A stretch of 64,000 nucleotides of DNA from Amia ocellicauda. Taxonomy: Eukaryota > Chordata > Actinopteri > Amiiformes > Amiidae. The DNA is taken from the NCBI RefSeq assembly GCF_036373705.1, contig NC_089864.1, forward strand, positions 5,602,001 to 5,666,000. Direction: 5' to 3'. Positions 37,226 through 51,900 of this stretch are shown here, one piece after another. Numbering within the stretch: position 1 is the first letter of the stretch; every line of letters starts with the position of its first letter. The position numbers were made by a program, and so were the translations under genes. Under the pieces are notes generated by a model. The model did no database searches and had not been told where the DNA came from. It worked only from the letters and a program-made list of their open reading frames with translations.

Positions 37226-39290
37226 GTGACACAGCTTCTTCCTTGGCCCATGTAGAATATCTAATTATTTAACTACACCATTAAATATTATATTAATAAT
37301 ATGAATGTGAAAAAAACTAGTTTTATAATCCACTTTACTTTAACCAATAAACAATTACTTCCACTTGGCAGATTGTCTTTCATCCCTTTCTACCCTTTAT
37401 TAACAAGTCCGACCTCAACTTCTCAATCGCCTGAAAGCATCCAAGTAAGTGCATCTGATGGGCAGAAAAAAAATGGAGCCTCAATGAAACCATTCATGTG
37501 GGGAAAATCATCATAATAATACTAAGAAGGAGAAGAAGGAGAAGAGTAGAAAAAGTGTCTTCACGAATTAAGGACTTTACACCACGATGCTTTACATGTT
37601 GAGATTTGGGAATATAATGAAATGAATCCACGAGAAAATGCCCACAGAGACGTTTAGAGATTCCTCCCAATCCTAGCTCCATAGAAAAGGTCATGTTGCG
37701 TGTCATAATTTCTCTCAGAATAGATATAGCCTGGATGTGTGTCTTATCTGCAAATGCATGAGTGATTATACAATATTGTGTGCATGTGTGCTTGCTACCT
37801 GCCTCGAGGCTACACTGTGGATATGTAGTATGAAACAAGTGGATAATATTCCATCCAGTTATGCAACAACCAATCTAGCCATCTGCTCTTTTGAATTTGG
37901 ATTTATTTTTGTTTTATTTGTTTTACTACAAAACCATACATCCTGGGAGCTTATGATCAGCTGAAATAATTTGTGTGAAAGAATTTTTATCCTTGAGGGT
38001 TAATGCATGCTGAGTTTATTATTTCAATACGAATGTTACCCATATGTCTAAATATGAATTTGTTTTTAATCAGCTGAGACGAGTAACCCGTCTTTATTCA
38101 GACCAGTACCATGTACGTCCTGATAATAAGCCACTGATTGACAAAAGGCAGTTGACCCCTTCTTATTTACACATGAAATAAGGACAGAACAACAGCATTT
38201 AGGGAAGATCAATCTGTATTCATCTTTATAAGTTTCACATTTCAAACTGCACATGGTCCACAATGTTAAAACAAAATGAATTTCACAGGAGAGAAAACTG
38301 AATCATGATTAAAAACAACCCCCTATGAGTTCCAGATATATTTAACAAAAAGCAAGGAGCCTCGGTTTTAAGGGGGTTGTGTTTTAAAACCCTTTCAACA
38401 GTATTCAGATTAATTAAGTCATTGTTCCCCACCGGCAGGTTATTTACTAACCCCAGGATTGCCGGAGTCTAACCAGAGCATTTTCTGGCAGACCCACAGT
38501 GCTCTGTGCCATACGCACTTTTGCTCATGACAAACTCTCCTTTTTGTTTTTGTGGTCAGTCTCCAGACAGTCTGAGAAGTCTTTTATATGGCTAGCTTTG
38601 CATCCTGTCTGTTCGCCTTCATTTAACAGGCCGTTCCCCCTCCAGGGTGACACACCGACTCCTGCGGCTCGCTGCACTGAGAAACCTAGTTAATCTAGGT
38701 TTATTTGCGGCCTCCACAAAACCAGTATGAGCCTTGTTTGTGTGGGATAGTTAGACTCTTTAAATCGGGTACTCTGTCTGAAGCGTAATCTGGCAAGTGT
38801 CAACTAAACCCCCTATAAAGAGACAAGCTGTGTCTGAGACCTTCCCCTTGTGTTTATTACAAACTCAAACTAAATGAGATAAACAAACAAACACATAAAT
38901 AAGCAAAATCAGACAATACATGTAATGCACTAGCATTGCTCTTTGTCTGTATACCTCTTATGGTATTGGCAGTAATTACAGCAGATGGAAGTCCTAAAAA
39001 AGATGGATCTTGACTATTTATTCGAAATTACAACATAATATAATATAAATTCAAGTAAGTGTAGTACAGTATGCAAAGTGGAAAAACTCAAGTGCTTATG
39101 TTTCCTCTATGGGGTATGACATGGGCTGCAAGTTGCCACCTAGTAAAGTTGAACTGGCTGACGTGTGCTTTCCAGTTTTCACTTCCACTAAACAACACTG
39201 CTATGGTGGCCGGACATAGTCAGCACTGGAGATCACCTGCTCTAAAGGTAAAGGTATGAGATGATGCAAATACTTCCCCTCTGCCTCTCC
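37226..39290. other. Intergenic DNA upstream of wasl
   Basis: No exon recognised. It is AT-rich until about 39290, where GC content rises sharply into the wasl promoter region. Confidence 0.5.
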
Positions 39291-39652
39291 CTTTTCTAAA
39301 CCAGTATCCGTCCCAGGTCGGTGCTCTGCGCACAGCCAGCCGGCAGCTCCGCCCTGCTAAGTGCGCACCCCTCCGCACACTGCAGCGGTGTTACCAAACC
39401 CACAGCAAACAGGAGCGGACCATTCTCTCAGCCCAGGAGGCGATTCCCCCGCCGCTGTGCGAAGCCGCTCCCGGGACACTGTTCATCCTTCTCAAGTGCG
39501 GAGGCTGTGCATTTTCCACAAACGTCCCTTTTTGCCAAACCACGGCTCTTTCTAAAGGCAGGACTACGAATTAAAAAATCCCCGTCTGCACCGTGAGGTT
39601 ATCCCGCTTCTCCCCCCGCTTTCCTGGGAAGTGGTTGTGTCTTCCTGCTGCC

Positions 39653-39664
39653 ATGTTGGAGTGA
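39653..39664 (+). promoter_or_regulatory. Minimal upstream open reading frame (ATG TTG GAG TGA)
   Basis: A three-codon frame in GCCATGT context, beside a CGCC triplet run, 340 bases upstream of the wasl start. If the transcript starts left of it, it could lower translation of the main frame. A second upstream frame of 20 codons runs 39859-39921. Both lie in probable 5' leader. Confidence 0.35.
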
Positions 39665-39858
39665 GCCGCCGCCGCCGCCGCTCGCTGGAGTTGCCGTGAA
39701 AGTTTGCACTCGCCGCTCTCCCGGAGAAACCAGTGTCTGGGCCGACTGGGAGCGACTGGCGGGGCATTGGCGTCGTGTTTCCCCACCCATCCAGCCCGGA
39801 GGACCTGCGCCTCACCTCGGCATCTGGGGACAAGACAAGCCACCCCGCTGCAGCATCC

Positions 39859-39921
39859 ATGAGCAGAGGCAGCGCCAGCGCCAGCGCAAGGCCACGCCGA
39901 TCCATGCCTGCACACATCTGA
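39859..39921 (+). promoter_or_regulatory. Upstream open reading frame of 20 codons before wasl
   Basis: Starts in ATCCATGAG context and ends at TGA 83 bases before the wasl ATG, without overlapping it. The peptide is Ser/Ala/Arg-rich. It is an inferred translational control element, valid only if the transcript includes it. Confidence 0.35.
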
Positions 39922-40004
39922 GCGCACAGACTGGTTTTTATAGAGAGATTTAGTGTTTTGTTTTTGCGTGTGTGTTTTGGAGGGGTGGGGGTGGGGGGGA
40001 TACA

Positions 40005-40109
40005 ATGAACAACCAACACCCGCAGCGGCGGATGGCGAACATCGGCTCCATACTCCTGACCCCGCAAGAAAACGACTGCCTCTTCAATTACCTCGGCAGG
40101 AAATGCATC
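40005..40109 (+). CDS. wasl: wasl exon 1, start of WH1
   Basis: 35 codons in phase 0, ending before GTAAGT. It encodes the basic N-terminus and the first WH1 strand ([18 protein letters not shown]). Confidence 0.94.
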
Positions 40110-42907
40110 GTAAGTTTGCGTGTTTACGAACTTGGGCTCGCGCCGGCCCGGGGATCGGGGTCCGCGCATGCTCGGTGCGGGGGAGCTGGGGGTGGGGGGG
40201 CACCGGACAGCTGCGGGTCGGGGTCGCCCCCCGGATCACGGGTGCAGGGGCAGGGGGGTGTGCGTGTGTCCCGGGACCGGGCAGGGAGCAGCTCGGTAAA
40301 CAGGGCACCGCCGCGCCGAGGCCTCCGCGCTGACTGACACAGCGGACACACTTTCTTCTTTTGCTCGCAGGGCTGTTTACTTCAGCCCGGATTGCAGATG
40401 GATCTGGGAAGTGCATCAACTGGGGAGCGGATTGTGTGTGGGATGCCATTGCATAACCCCCTCCTGCACACACGCACACATACTCGTATTACTGGGCGAG
40501 AAGCGCATCTTTAATTAATCCATGGTCGCGTTCTTGTACAAGCGCAGTTGTGCGCAGATCTGCACAATCCCACCGATCCCATTGGTGGAGTCAGGCAGAC
40601 TGGCGCAGAACTGCGGACATCTGCGCTACCCACGTTTAAAACGCCGCCTTTCCCCCCTCTCTTCCCCCGTTGTAAGCTGATCATGCAGTCATATTGGAGT
40701 CTTGTTTTGTTTAATGTCTTGACGGTGCGTTTTTAATGGAGTGATTGGTCATTGCACTGGGTGAGTAATTCCTGCATCAGCGCTAGTTCTTGTTGGGACA
40801 GGCCTGTGCATTTCCATCAGCTACAGAACAAAGTGATCCAGGGCGTAATGGATATTTGTTTTATTATTTTTATTCTGCCCTGACATATGACGCCCATTTT
40901 GCCTGCTCGGTTCACCTGTGCGCCCGAGTTTGCGCCCTTCAGCAGAGAGCAGCTTCCTCCTCAGGTAGTTAAACATTGACCAGAACTTACTGGCTGCGAT
41001 CTTAATCACGAAACGTGTCATGAGAAAAGCACACAGTTTAGCAGCAGGTGAACCGTGTAGTAATAACCCATGATAAAGAAGAATCGGTTTGAGCTTCCAT
41101 AGTGTCTTTAAAGAGTCAACTTGAGCAAAGCTTGAAGGGGTCGCTGCTAAGGCTGCTGATGGAGCCGTAAATGCATTGCTTGTTCCCTGACAGCCTCATT
41201 AGCATTGCTTTACAGCACCATTATACACTGTAACCAGTGATGCGTGCATGCATTTATATTCACCTTGGTCATATGTCACACAAATACGACCCAGATATAG
41301 TTCAAAGGTGGTTAAATATTGCATTTTTAACTATTTTATTGGGTTTGTTTTGCTCTTTCCCCAAGATTGCATATGCTATTGTAAATGTCAGTAGTTTTAG
41401 CAACCATGTGATCAAACGTATGCAAAATGTGAATTGTGTTTATATGTTGTCAAAATGTTTCCATGCATTCCATTAGCATTCAAACGATAGTGTAAAAACG
41501 CACAACTCACAAGCCTGAAAGCCTGCTCGGTTCTTTCACAGTGGACTTTTTATTATCAGGAATATCTTAAAGATTACATTTTTTTAATGCCTAACATTTT
41601 CTTACAGGTTACTTATTAAATATTCCACATGATATAGCTGACCTCAATGTTCAGATTGCATCATTTAACAACTTTATGCATGTCTACAATTGTTAGCCCA
41701 GTTGGAAATTAGTAGTCTTAATGCTACACTGGAAACAGTTAATGTACTATTTGAGTTGTGAATTAAAATGATTCATAGGAGTTACAAACTAACCCGACAT
41801 AGCTTTTCATGAATGTGATTATCACGGTTTTTCATGGCTGAGTCACAGCTTTTTAATACTGCATGTCATTGCCTCTGTTTACATTGAAGCAAGGGGTTTA
41901 ACGTCCAGTCTAAAAATAAATAAAAAGGTGAACAGCTTTTATACATCGATATGTCTGTTTCACGTTTACATTTTCACCCCCAGCTCTTCTACGTGATGCT
42001 TTTTCTGCAAGGCTAGAATTCCTCTCTGTTCTCTGTTAGATCCTTGTGTTCTGCTAACAGCTGGTTTGGCTGAGAAACAAGAAACAATGTTGTTCCAGCC
42101 AAACAGGTTGGACCGATTCCTCTGCGGTGAAACTATTGGGTCAGGTCACAGACGCACTGTGATACCTGCTATACGAGCACATGACCCTCTCTTGGACACA
42201 TGGATGCCATGAGGGATTTTACTCAAAGCTGGAGTTTCCATAACTCGTCCACAGCTGGGTTTAATGTCAGTTTCTCGTGCAACTTACTTCTGTTCTGTTC
42301 GAAAGCTTAAGAAAGTGCTGATCAATGCGGATTACAGCTGTTATTTGCCACTTAGCCTGGCCTGTGTTCAACATTTTCACTAGTTTTTTGTTACTAATAT
42401 GTATTTAATTCCAAAGCCCTGAGTCTTGGTGACTGATAAGCCTTCATAAAATGCACAAGATATCTCCTAAATTAGTCGCCTGCGATTATACAAATATTAC
42501 TGCAGTATGCGGTGACTTATCAGGGGAGTTTCAGTGCGTGCCGGTGATGTAACCGTTTAAACAGGTGTCAGTAAGTGGCATACCTTAGTCAGTGTCTGAA
42601 ATAGCTTAACGATAAAGCCAGTTTGACAGGAGTGGTTTCCCATGCTGTTGCTGATAATCAAAAGTGATACGGGCTCAGGAGCATCCACAGAGACCTAGCG
42701 ATTGCACAGACTTCTGCAGATTGTGATTCCACAAGCAGGTTCTCCCAAGACGCTCTGTGTCATGTTCTTATCATTATTACCCCACCTGTGATTATTTCTG
42801 AAGGCATTCGGAGTTTATAAAAATTCAGAGGAAAGTGTCACTGCACTTATTATTTATATGCATAGGATTTATTTAGCAGATTTTTCTTCTACTTAGTCTT
42901 ATTTCTT

Positions 42908-42950
<43 letters not shown>

Positions 42951-45900
42951 TCTTCCCTAATTAGACATAATAAGACAGAAGCAGAAGAAATCGAAGCCAA
43001 TAAAAAAAGGGGAAGTTTAATTGAATTACGGATCGCTTCCTCTGCGATTTCCTCCCCATCCCACTTCAAACACGCACACAGCCCACTTCTGATTTGAATA
43101 GAAGAGATTCTTCGATTTAAATTGGTGCGATACCATCCCCGATCATTAGTAAACTCACAGTATGATTTATTTTGGATCCACACTTCCTGTTATGCCGCAT
43201 GGAAAGTGATTTATGTGTTTTGCGGTGAAGGAAGGTGAAGGCTTCTCTTATCTCCGCTCTCACAGGACGGTCGGTCAGATTTACTCCGCATGCTGGTACA
43301 GATATATAGGGGCTGGCTGTCTCAATATAGTCAAAATGATACGCTGTGTGGAGAGAGTCTGTTTTGTGACGCTTTATGTCTGTATATCTTCTGCATTGAT
43401 GCAATTACAGCTGGTGTCCCACAAATCGATTTCTGGTTCCACAGAAGTCTTGGGAGTGCGTTACTGCTCTCTAAAAAGTGCTTCGGCAGCCAAACTGGTG
43501 CAGCACGGCTGGAATCAAAAACAGAGATATACGTGATTGTCCCGTCCCAGTCAGCAGTCCTTCACTTCACAGGAAATGCTGTGGTTTGCTTTTCTGGGAA
43601 GTTTTCGCATCCCTGACTGCTTTCCTCCCATTTTCCTTACCACCAAGAATCTGCTGGACAGTTTGTTGTCCTGCAGCCAGCAAATCCCTACATACTTTCT
43701 TCCTTGGGGGCTGTGCTGGTGCCGAGTTTGATTAATTTGTTGTAGGGATTAAGGGGGGGCACTGAAATGTAATCTTTCTCTGCTTCTATTGTACATATGG
43801 GAAACGCAAGCAGGAACGAGGGCTGTCGTTTCACAGGGCCTTGCTCGGGGCCTTTCAGATCCACTTGAAGCATGTAGTGGCAAAGGTTAAAGGTTATGTT
43901 TTTCTGCTCGGCCTAGAATTTGAATGTTGTGTAGACTTGTGTAAATAATCTCCCATACCTTCATTCATCTCTGTACTGGCAGATTTTAAAGAGGAACACT
44001 GCTGTTCTGGAAAGATTTGTAAAATTATTTAAAAAGTATCTTTGTACTGTCTTTACCTTTTGAAAAAGCTTCTATGCAAACTGGCCAGGCTTTCGTGTTA
44101 TCCGTCTTGTTAAAAATATGAAATCTTCTGCATTTCTTACTTTGTACTCTTGCTGTGAAGACGTTTTCCGTGTCTTTTGTTCCTACTGCTGCTTTTGATA
44201 ACTGCTTCAGCGTTTCATCTGAAGTGTGCGGCCGTCTCCCTAAATCACTGTGCGGCAGGCGATAAAAAGCAGTCTGCTCCCCCAGGCCGCAGTAAATGCC
44301 GATCAGCCGCCTGGGTCTCGCCGCTTTAATGTTTTATTCCAGCCTGCGAGACGAGACGCTCTCGACAGGTTTGTGTTCGGATCGGGGTAAAATACTTTCC
44401 AGCCCCGTCCTGCTAGTGATTGTAGTGGAATCCTGAAGCCGTTACAGGGCTTGCAATTAATTCTTCAAAGCATGCATCGTAAATTATGCCACTTAATCTG
44501 TAGGCATCTTAGTGCTTTTTTTGTTTTTGTGCTTTACTTCCTGTTTGGATTTGTTTTGTGAAGAGATGAGGAGAAAGTTTAAAGAGATGTGTTGGCAGGG
44601 TTTGAGTAACCAGCGTGACGAGAGACGTTTGCACGTCTGCGAATGGCAATGGTTTATGTCGCGAGTCCGGCTCCCAAAAGCAGCAGTTTTGTGCCACCCT
44701 GCTCTGACAACTGTAGTGCGGTGACTCAATCGGAGAGGAATGAGAGCAGCGCCGTTCGGTTTCCTTTCTGTGTCTCGGCGCGTGAGATCGCTGACCACTT
44801 CCACAATGGGGTGCCCTACTTTCAGTTATCAGGAGTTATCAGGAGCTGGGTGTTTTGGCATCTTTGGTTCAGACACTGTGGGGTTAGGAAGGCAGAGTGA
44901 GTCTAAACTGAGTTCAAATGAAAGCTTGACACAAACTAAAGGGATCTGAAATCACCTAAACTAAATGAACTCGCGAAGAACAAGGTTTCAAGTGAAGGGT
45001 TCAAGTATAAATGTGGCCAATCTGATGTTGTATAGGATAGAGAGGTGTTTTATTACCAATGGAAAACGATAAACAGGATTTCCACTGTAGAGTTGTATTG
45101 TTGTTGTTGAACTGGGTGTGAGCTGGCCAGGGACGAGATGTGATGAGGGGAGGGTGGGGAAGGAGGTTGCAGCTGATGTTTGTGATTCTCTCCCCAGTGT
45201 CAGAGGATTGTAAACTACTGCATTCCTGCATCCCGTACACTGAGAACTAAACCTGCTCGTTTTATTGTAATAGATCCCTGTATCCCCCCCCCACATCCTG
45301 TCTGGGAGATGCGTGCCATTCACAACTGATGAAATGTGTAACCTGATTTGTTTATCCAAATTCGATTAATTCCGCTGCTCTCAAAGCGCCCTGTCCTCCC
45401 GTGGAGTGGTGACTGTGCCGTTCGGAGCGCTTTGTTTTGTGGCGATTGTTATTTTGGTCTGCGTAGCTATGGAAAATATGTCCTTCACAGACGTCTTGGC
45501 TGTCCACCCCGTGGTGAAATTGCCAGGACGGATTCCTCGGAGTGCACAGCCTAGAAAAGCTTAGTTTCAAACGCCTGGTTCATCGTGATCTGATGCAACA
45601 ACATTTTGATTTAATTAGGTATTGATTTGAAACACGGGAATGATGACAGAGGGGTTGTTTTATTTACAGAGGCACTGTCTAGTTAGTGGAAGTAAAGTCC
45701 TTATAATTGTTATGCATTGAGCTGAAAGCTTCCTGGATTATCGACAATCACAGTGAAGTTGTGTGTGTGTGTGTGTGTGTGTGTGTAGAAGTCTTTAAGT
45801 TCTGTATTTTCATTGTGTAGAAAAATGTATATCTGTAAACGAACACAACATTTCATATTTGGATAAGTCAATACCTCCTCAACATTTGTGCATTGTAGAA

Positions 45901-48900
45901 AAGCAGGGGGGGGAATAAAGCTGACACAATTACACCTTCCAAGGACAGGTGAGCCTGTTGTGAATCAGAGTCAGATAAGTCACATACTGTATAATGAAGC
46001 CTAATGTACATCTCTTCCTTTTCCTTCTCCTCCTTCCCCTGCAGACTCTGTCCTCGGCCGTGGTGCAGGTGTACGCGTCCGAGCGCAATGCCGTGTGGTC
46101 CAAGAAGTGCTGCGGTGTGGCCTGTCTGGTGAAGGACAATCCCCTGCGCTCGTACTTCATCAGGATATTCGATATCAAGGTAAGGGGCGAAAGATTGTGC
46201 GCGATACTCTGCGACTCGCCTGGCTCTGTAAAAAGCGTTAAGTAAACCGTGCTGAGCGATGATCTCTCGGCAGAGTTTGTTGAATGTTTCTTCAGCCCTG
46301 AGAGACCATCCAGAGTCCAGATGCTTAAACAGTGTTGAGACGTGGTGTATAATCCTTCAAGTGCCACGCCATTGATTTCGATCAGATTTCTAAACACACA
46401 CACGCACACACCCTGCTTGAACTCAATTCGGTTGAGAGAATTCTTAACAGGACAAAATGAATGGCTGAGGCGTCACCTAAACTGAACCACTTCCTGAGCC
46501 GGAGGGTTTCAACAGGAGGGTTCGACTACATGTGTTTTTTTTGCTTACAAAACTGCAGTCTTTAGTAAAGAAGTGTTTTATCACCAAAGCAAAAACAAAG
46601 CAGGGCTGACTCAGTGTGATGTCACCAAACTGGTTCTGTTGCTCTGTGTGTTGCGTTTGAGTCTTGTGGCATTTTGCTGTCACTCGTGGGACAAGGGTCT
46701 TCTGTCTGTATTGTCAGAGCATGTATTGTGTTGTGCTGACATGTCATTGTGTCAGTGCTTTGATTGCTTTTTAAAGCACAGGCCTAATGACTGAAATGTC
46801 ACGTTCGTCTTGCCTGTTTGTGTGTACCTGTAGCACTCTTGACTCGAGTCAGCTCTCCTCCTCGAACCCATCCTCCTTTTAAATATATCCCAGGGTCAAT
46901 CATTTAGATTCTGCAACATGAATGCAATCTCTTCACAAAGCTGTTAATGGATGTTTGGTTGTTTTTTTGCAGCTGCTTGCATCTGTGGTATTTTTTCTAC
47001 AGATAAAATGTAGTATAGCAAGGTGTTTCAATTTGTGATAAATTCTATACTAGTTTTAACCAAAAAAAACTACCTGCAGGTTGTTGTTTTATTCCCTCAG
47101 ATTTGTATTTCTCACATGTCTGTTTTCTGTGCAGGAAGGGAAGACGATGTGGGAGCAGGAACTCTACAACAACTTCAGTTACAGTTTTTCGAGACCGTAC
47201 TTTCTCTCCTTCGTAGGGGACGTAAGTATATATTTTGAAAAGGAAGCCTTGCTGTAGGGCTGGGTTTAATGTCGCATTCAAAGGCAAAAGACAAAGGTGT
47301 GTGTTCGATCGCTTGCATTAATTATGCAAACCGATAAGCAGTTTGCACAGAGGCAAAGATAAAACCAGATCGTTTCTCTATCTTGGTGCTGTTGGTATTG
47401 TGCATGGGTGGGGGCAGGGATTTGGGGCAGATAATCTTGTTCTTGCACTCGGCCTACATTTACTTTGCCCCCCACACCTTCCATCCCACCAGAGACTGTT
47501 TGTATTCTTGAAGTAGTTGCACAGAAGCTAATTGGTCCCGTCATCCTGTAATGGTTGCTGGCAGGCCCTACGTTGCGTTGTCACACACCAGCAGCAGCCG
47601 TCATGTGTGTTTATCGAAGTGTGTGTGTATGTATATGTATCTGTGTGTGTGACAAAAGGATTAGAGCTAATTTTGTTCTGTATTTTCCCCCTAAATGCCT
47701 TCTTGTTGTGGCCAAGCCGCTCTGACACTAATGAGGAGATGTTTGAATGTTTGGGATGTTGTCTCTTTGCGTGCTCTTCAGCGTGGCAGGGGTATCGGGG
47801 TCACGTCAGTGTTTCACGTGTAACTGGAGGAGTCCGCTGCTCTTATTGTGTCACACTCCCTGGGCTGGCGTGCAAACTTAGTTCCAAGTCCCAAGAACAC
47901 AGGGGAGGGGAAAAAAAGCTTTGTTATTGTGTGTTTGGACATTTTTTCTCCTCTAGAAATGCCTGATGTCAGAGATTTAGTGCAGTAGTGCTCCACGTTA
48001 AATAAAATCTTGCAGTATACAACATACAAGTGGTTTACTCCGACAATTTTCCATGCGCTGTGGTGTGGAAAGCATATATACGCCATGTTGACACACAATA
48101 CTGAATATATTGTCCTTTGTTTAGACAGTGTGCCTTTAGAAGAAGGTCCTTTTGTGGCCAGATTCCCCTCAGTGGAGATAAATTGCATTGCAGACGTGAA
48201 GCTCACGCAGAATCGTGCTAATTTTTGGGCAACTTTGCGTTGTGGTGTTTCTCAGTCATTTAGACCTTGAGCAAAATCCAGGTGCCGTTAAGCTTCTTTG
48301 TTTACTGCTTGTGGACTTTTTTTTTAAGTCAGGAAGGGTAATGAACAGCTTTGAGATGTTGTTCTTCTCATCTTCTCCCTGCTCTTAACCAGATGTTGTC
48401 TTTGTTTCATTGTATTTTTTTGTGGTTGTAACGTATCCTGGAGCAGTAGGCCTGCTGGGCTGTGTCTTGGATAGTCCAGGATGTAAATCATTATCAGGCG
48501 CAGTGAAGAGGTTAGGGTTTTTCTGTGAATTGCCGGCCTGTGGTTCCGTTCTCGGCGTGTTGTCATCTTTCAAGCTGCCATTGAGAAGCAGAAGGCTGTG
48601 CTTCAAAGCCTAGGGGTGTATTTTTATTAGTCGGGACGGGAGTAAATGAAGTGATGAACTTTTCTTTTGATGCCGAACAGGAAGACTTCTTCAGTTTGGC
48701 CTGAGTTCCCTTTCCTCCCCTCTGCCTCGGACTGTGAAATAGATGAACATCTGTTGTGATGTTATAAAGACCCCATAACTGATTCCTGTCAGTTGCCTGA
48801 TTTAAACTGACTTTTTAAAGTACTTGAACATATAGGTCCTCACGCTATTATGGACCCAAACGACTAAACACAAATGTCTTTAGAGCTCTAGATAAGTTTT

Positions 48901-51900
48901 TAAATGAATGTAGTGTGTTTTTGGTTTTTTATGCCTGGGGGGAAACCTGTGTCCTGATTTCCACGTGTGTTTTTCCTCAGGCGTGTCAGGTTGGGCTTAA
49001 CTTTGCGAGTGAAGAGGAAGCCAAGCGCTTCAGGTCAGCGGTTGGAGATCTGCTTGGACGGCGACAGAGAAGAACAGGTAAATCTGTCATTTCTGCCTGT
49101 TATCTGTGATTCCTTCGCTTTTTCTTTTTTTTTCCCTCTTCGTAGGAAACTCCTTCCTGCTTTAACTGTTTTTTACTTCCTGTACAGAAAGCCCTCTGTA
49201 ACAGTGACTGTTATCCACTGGTGCCCTTTCTCAGAAGACATCTCCAAGCAGTCTTGACTTAAAAATAACAATTCAATAAGTCCATATCAAAAGCGAGTTT
49301 ACTTTTGAGACTGGGATCGCCTAAATCCTTCCTACTTGACTTTTAAATAGCTACTCTTGCTGCGAATGCCAGTTATTATGGATTTTAAAGGCCCTTTAAA
49401 GAGTTCTAGTTGTAATATGCCAGTTTGGGCACCAGGTAGGTATATTCAGGCCTAAAGATTACTGTCCTAACCGTCAGCAGGACCCAACTGTCCCCAGCCA
49501 CTAACCTACCAAGTTTTGCAGAGTTACATCCTAATTATAATCTCCAAATCGTCCAGATTTATCGGATATATAGGAATATAAATACAAGATATATAGACCA
49601 AGCTCTGAGCCGCCATTTACCAGTGAATTTATGCCGATATACAGGAAGGAATCGCTGCTATGGGCATTAGCTATATTCCTGTAATTCAAAATGGGTATAT
49701 CCGAAAGGGCAATGTCCCTATAGTGTACATCGACACAGTGACTGTTATCTGAGTGGTGTCTGTTGGTTCTGCGTTACTCTCTGGTGGGAGGCTCTTGTTT
49801 CCGCTTGACTGAGACTGGTAGGAGAAAGCAGAGATTAAATACTACTTCTGCTCTTCTTGACCCACAGCTTGATGGTGTTGGGGGCAGTGGATTGTTTTCT
49901 TTTTCTTGATTAAAATGGGAGGCCTTGACACTTGACACTAATTTGACTAGATGTCTCTCTTACTCTCTGCTCAGCAGTCGCAAAGCTCTCCTCTCTCCTG
50001 TCGACGTGTGTCTGTCCATTCCAGGTGTCAACTCACTAACAAACATCAGCTTTTTAGCGTCCTCTGTAAGAATCTGGTGTGCTCTGGAGTTCCTAGTTTC
50101 CTCGCCTTCATTTTCTTTCGCTCTCTCACTAATTTCTACCGCCTGGCGTGCGCTGCTCAATTTTAATGACGTGAATTTTTTGTTTTTGCAGAAAAAAGAC
50201 GCGACCCTCCAAATGGTAGGTTATTGATTACGTTAAATTTACATATAATTATACCAGGAAAAGCATCCTTTCTCCAGTTAACAACAGACATTTCTCAAGA
50301 CCCGTGAAACACCAAAAATGAGACTTTAGATAGTGATTTAAATAAACCTCAGATTTTGAAACTATTCAATTGGAGTTGACCTGCTGTGTTTTAATTTGTT
50401 TCTGGAGCTTTTAAAAAAATCTATTAAGGCTGTTTAATTTAAGCCTGTAGTTTACACACAGCTAGCATATTTTTCTGTCATCTTTTGCAATTTTAGTCCA
50501 AACCTTTCCCTTTCCAAGATTTGAAGGTGATATTATGTATCTATTGTTGGAACTTGGAAAGCCAGGTACACCTCAGTGCTGAAATGCCATGAGAGGGACT
50601 GCTATGGCATCTTCTCGCTGATGTGTTGGCAAGCTGGTCGTGTGTCAGTTGATGCAGAGGGTTTCCTGGCTTCACTCTCTCCTCGGCCTGGGTGTGAAGC
50701 CCTGGCTGGACCCCTGCCCTCAGCACTGACCCGCAGACCTCGGCCTCCCTCGGACGCCGGATATTTCTAATGTATCGCCCTCCCCTCCCTCGGTAATCAC
50801 CTCAGCCTTAAGATGAACGACTCCTGCTCTCCCGGGGGCTGCGGACGTAATTGGGTTCGCACTGTATGGTTCCCTTCAGCGGGAGAGTCAAATTAAAAAA
50901 AGGAGACGAGGAAATGGAAAAGCTGTCCATCCCAGTTCGTGGAATTGGAAACGCAGCACTTTGCGATTTGTTTTCCCTGAGGGTTGGTATTTACCTGCCT
51001 CTGAATCTGCTGGCTGTTGTGCACTTTATCCTTTTCGTATCCTACTGCTGCCATCAGAGTTGCTTAAGGCCCATTCAGAGACAGTGTGGACACTTAAAAT
51101 CGCCCAGAACTGAGTTAATGAGGCAAGAACCCTACTTCCCCAACCATCTTGGGGAGCTGTTGTGTTAATGATCCCATTTACAGTTGTCTTGGCGAACTTT
51201 TTAGACCTTTACGTTTCGGTTTATCTGTGTGTGCGACCTGTAGTTAATTTTCCAGTAGACTCTGCCACTTGTCTGACCAAGGGCAAGAGTTCCAGATGGG
51301 TAAAGCAGCGGTGCACAGCCCTGGCCCTAGGGATGCCCAGTCCAGCTGGTTTTATGGTTCAAAACGGGGATAGGGAGGAGAAATGGTGATTTCTGGTTAA
51401 TTCAGCAAGAGAACAGTCCCTTCAACTCAAGGTGTGAAGTGTATTCAGGCCCAGTGATCTTATAAAATTATCTAATTATCACACAGGTTAATCAAGGGTC
51501 CGTGTTTGTGTACGTACATGAATGTCTGTGACTTTAAAGAGTCGGGCAGAGAATCGAGGAACTGATATTTCACGAGTACACAGCTGTCTGGGGCCTCGGT
51601 GGCCCTCCAGACCGGAGTGAGAGCAGTGCGATTACAGAGTAACCAGGCCCGGTCACCCATGCGTTCCCCGCGCTCCTCTTTTTACTTCCGTGCAGAAAAG
51701 GCAACAGTCTTGCCGCATTAGTGCACTACTCGTACAACTAATATTGGTCTGGAAGTTGATCGGTTTAACGTGGTGGTTGGAGTTTTAAGCTTTTAATATG
51801 CTTTTACCAACCGCATTAACACTCCTGTAGAGCATATTAGGACGGTGTTTCTAGGAACACCATTTGTGCGACTGCCATTGTCTCCCAGATTCATACACAA

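Larger units (their letters stand above)
39300..40420 (+). promoter_or_regulatory. GC-rich, CpG-dense promoter region of wasl
   Basis: CpG-dense sequence, unlike the AT-rich flanks, surrounds the first coding exon and continues about 300 bases into intron 1. No convincing TATA box precedes the likely transcript start, fitting a broadly expressed CpG-island promoter. G-rich runs (GGGGTGGGGG at 39983) could bind Sp/KLF factors. The transcript start cannot be fixed from sequence. Confidence 0.65.
40110..46044 (+). other. wasl intron 1
   Basis: 5.9 kb. The first 300 bases share the CpG-rich character of the promoter. There is an (AAT)n tract at 42911-42949 and a (GT)n tract at 45757-45786. I see no alternative first exon with convincing splice sites and no complete mobile element. 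Confidence 0.6.
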
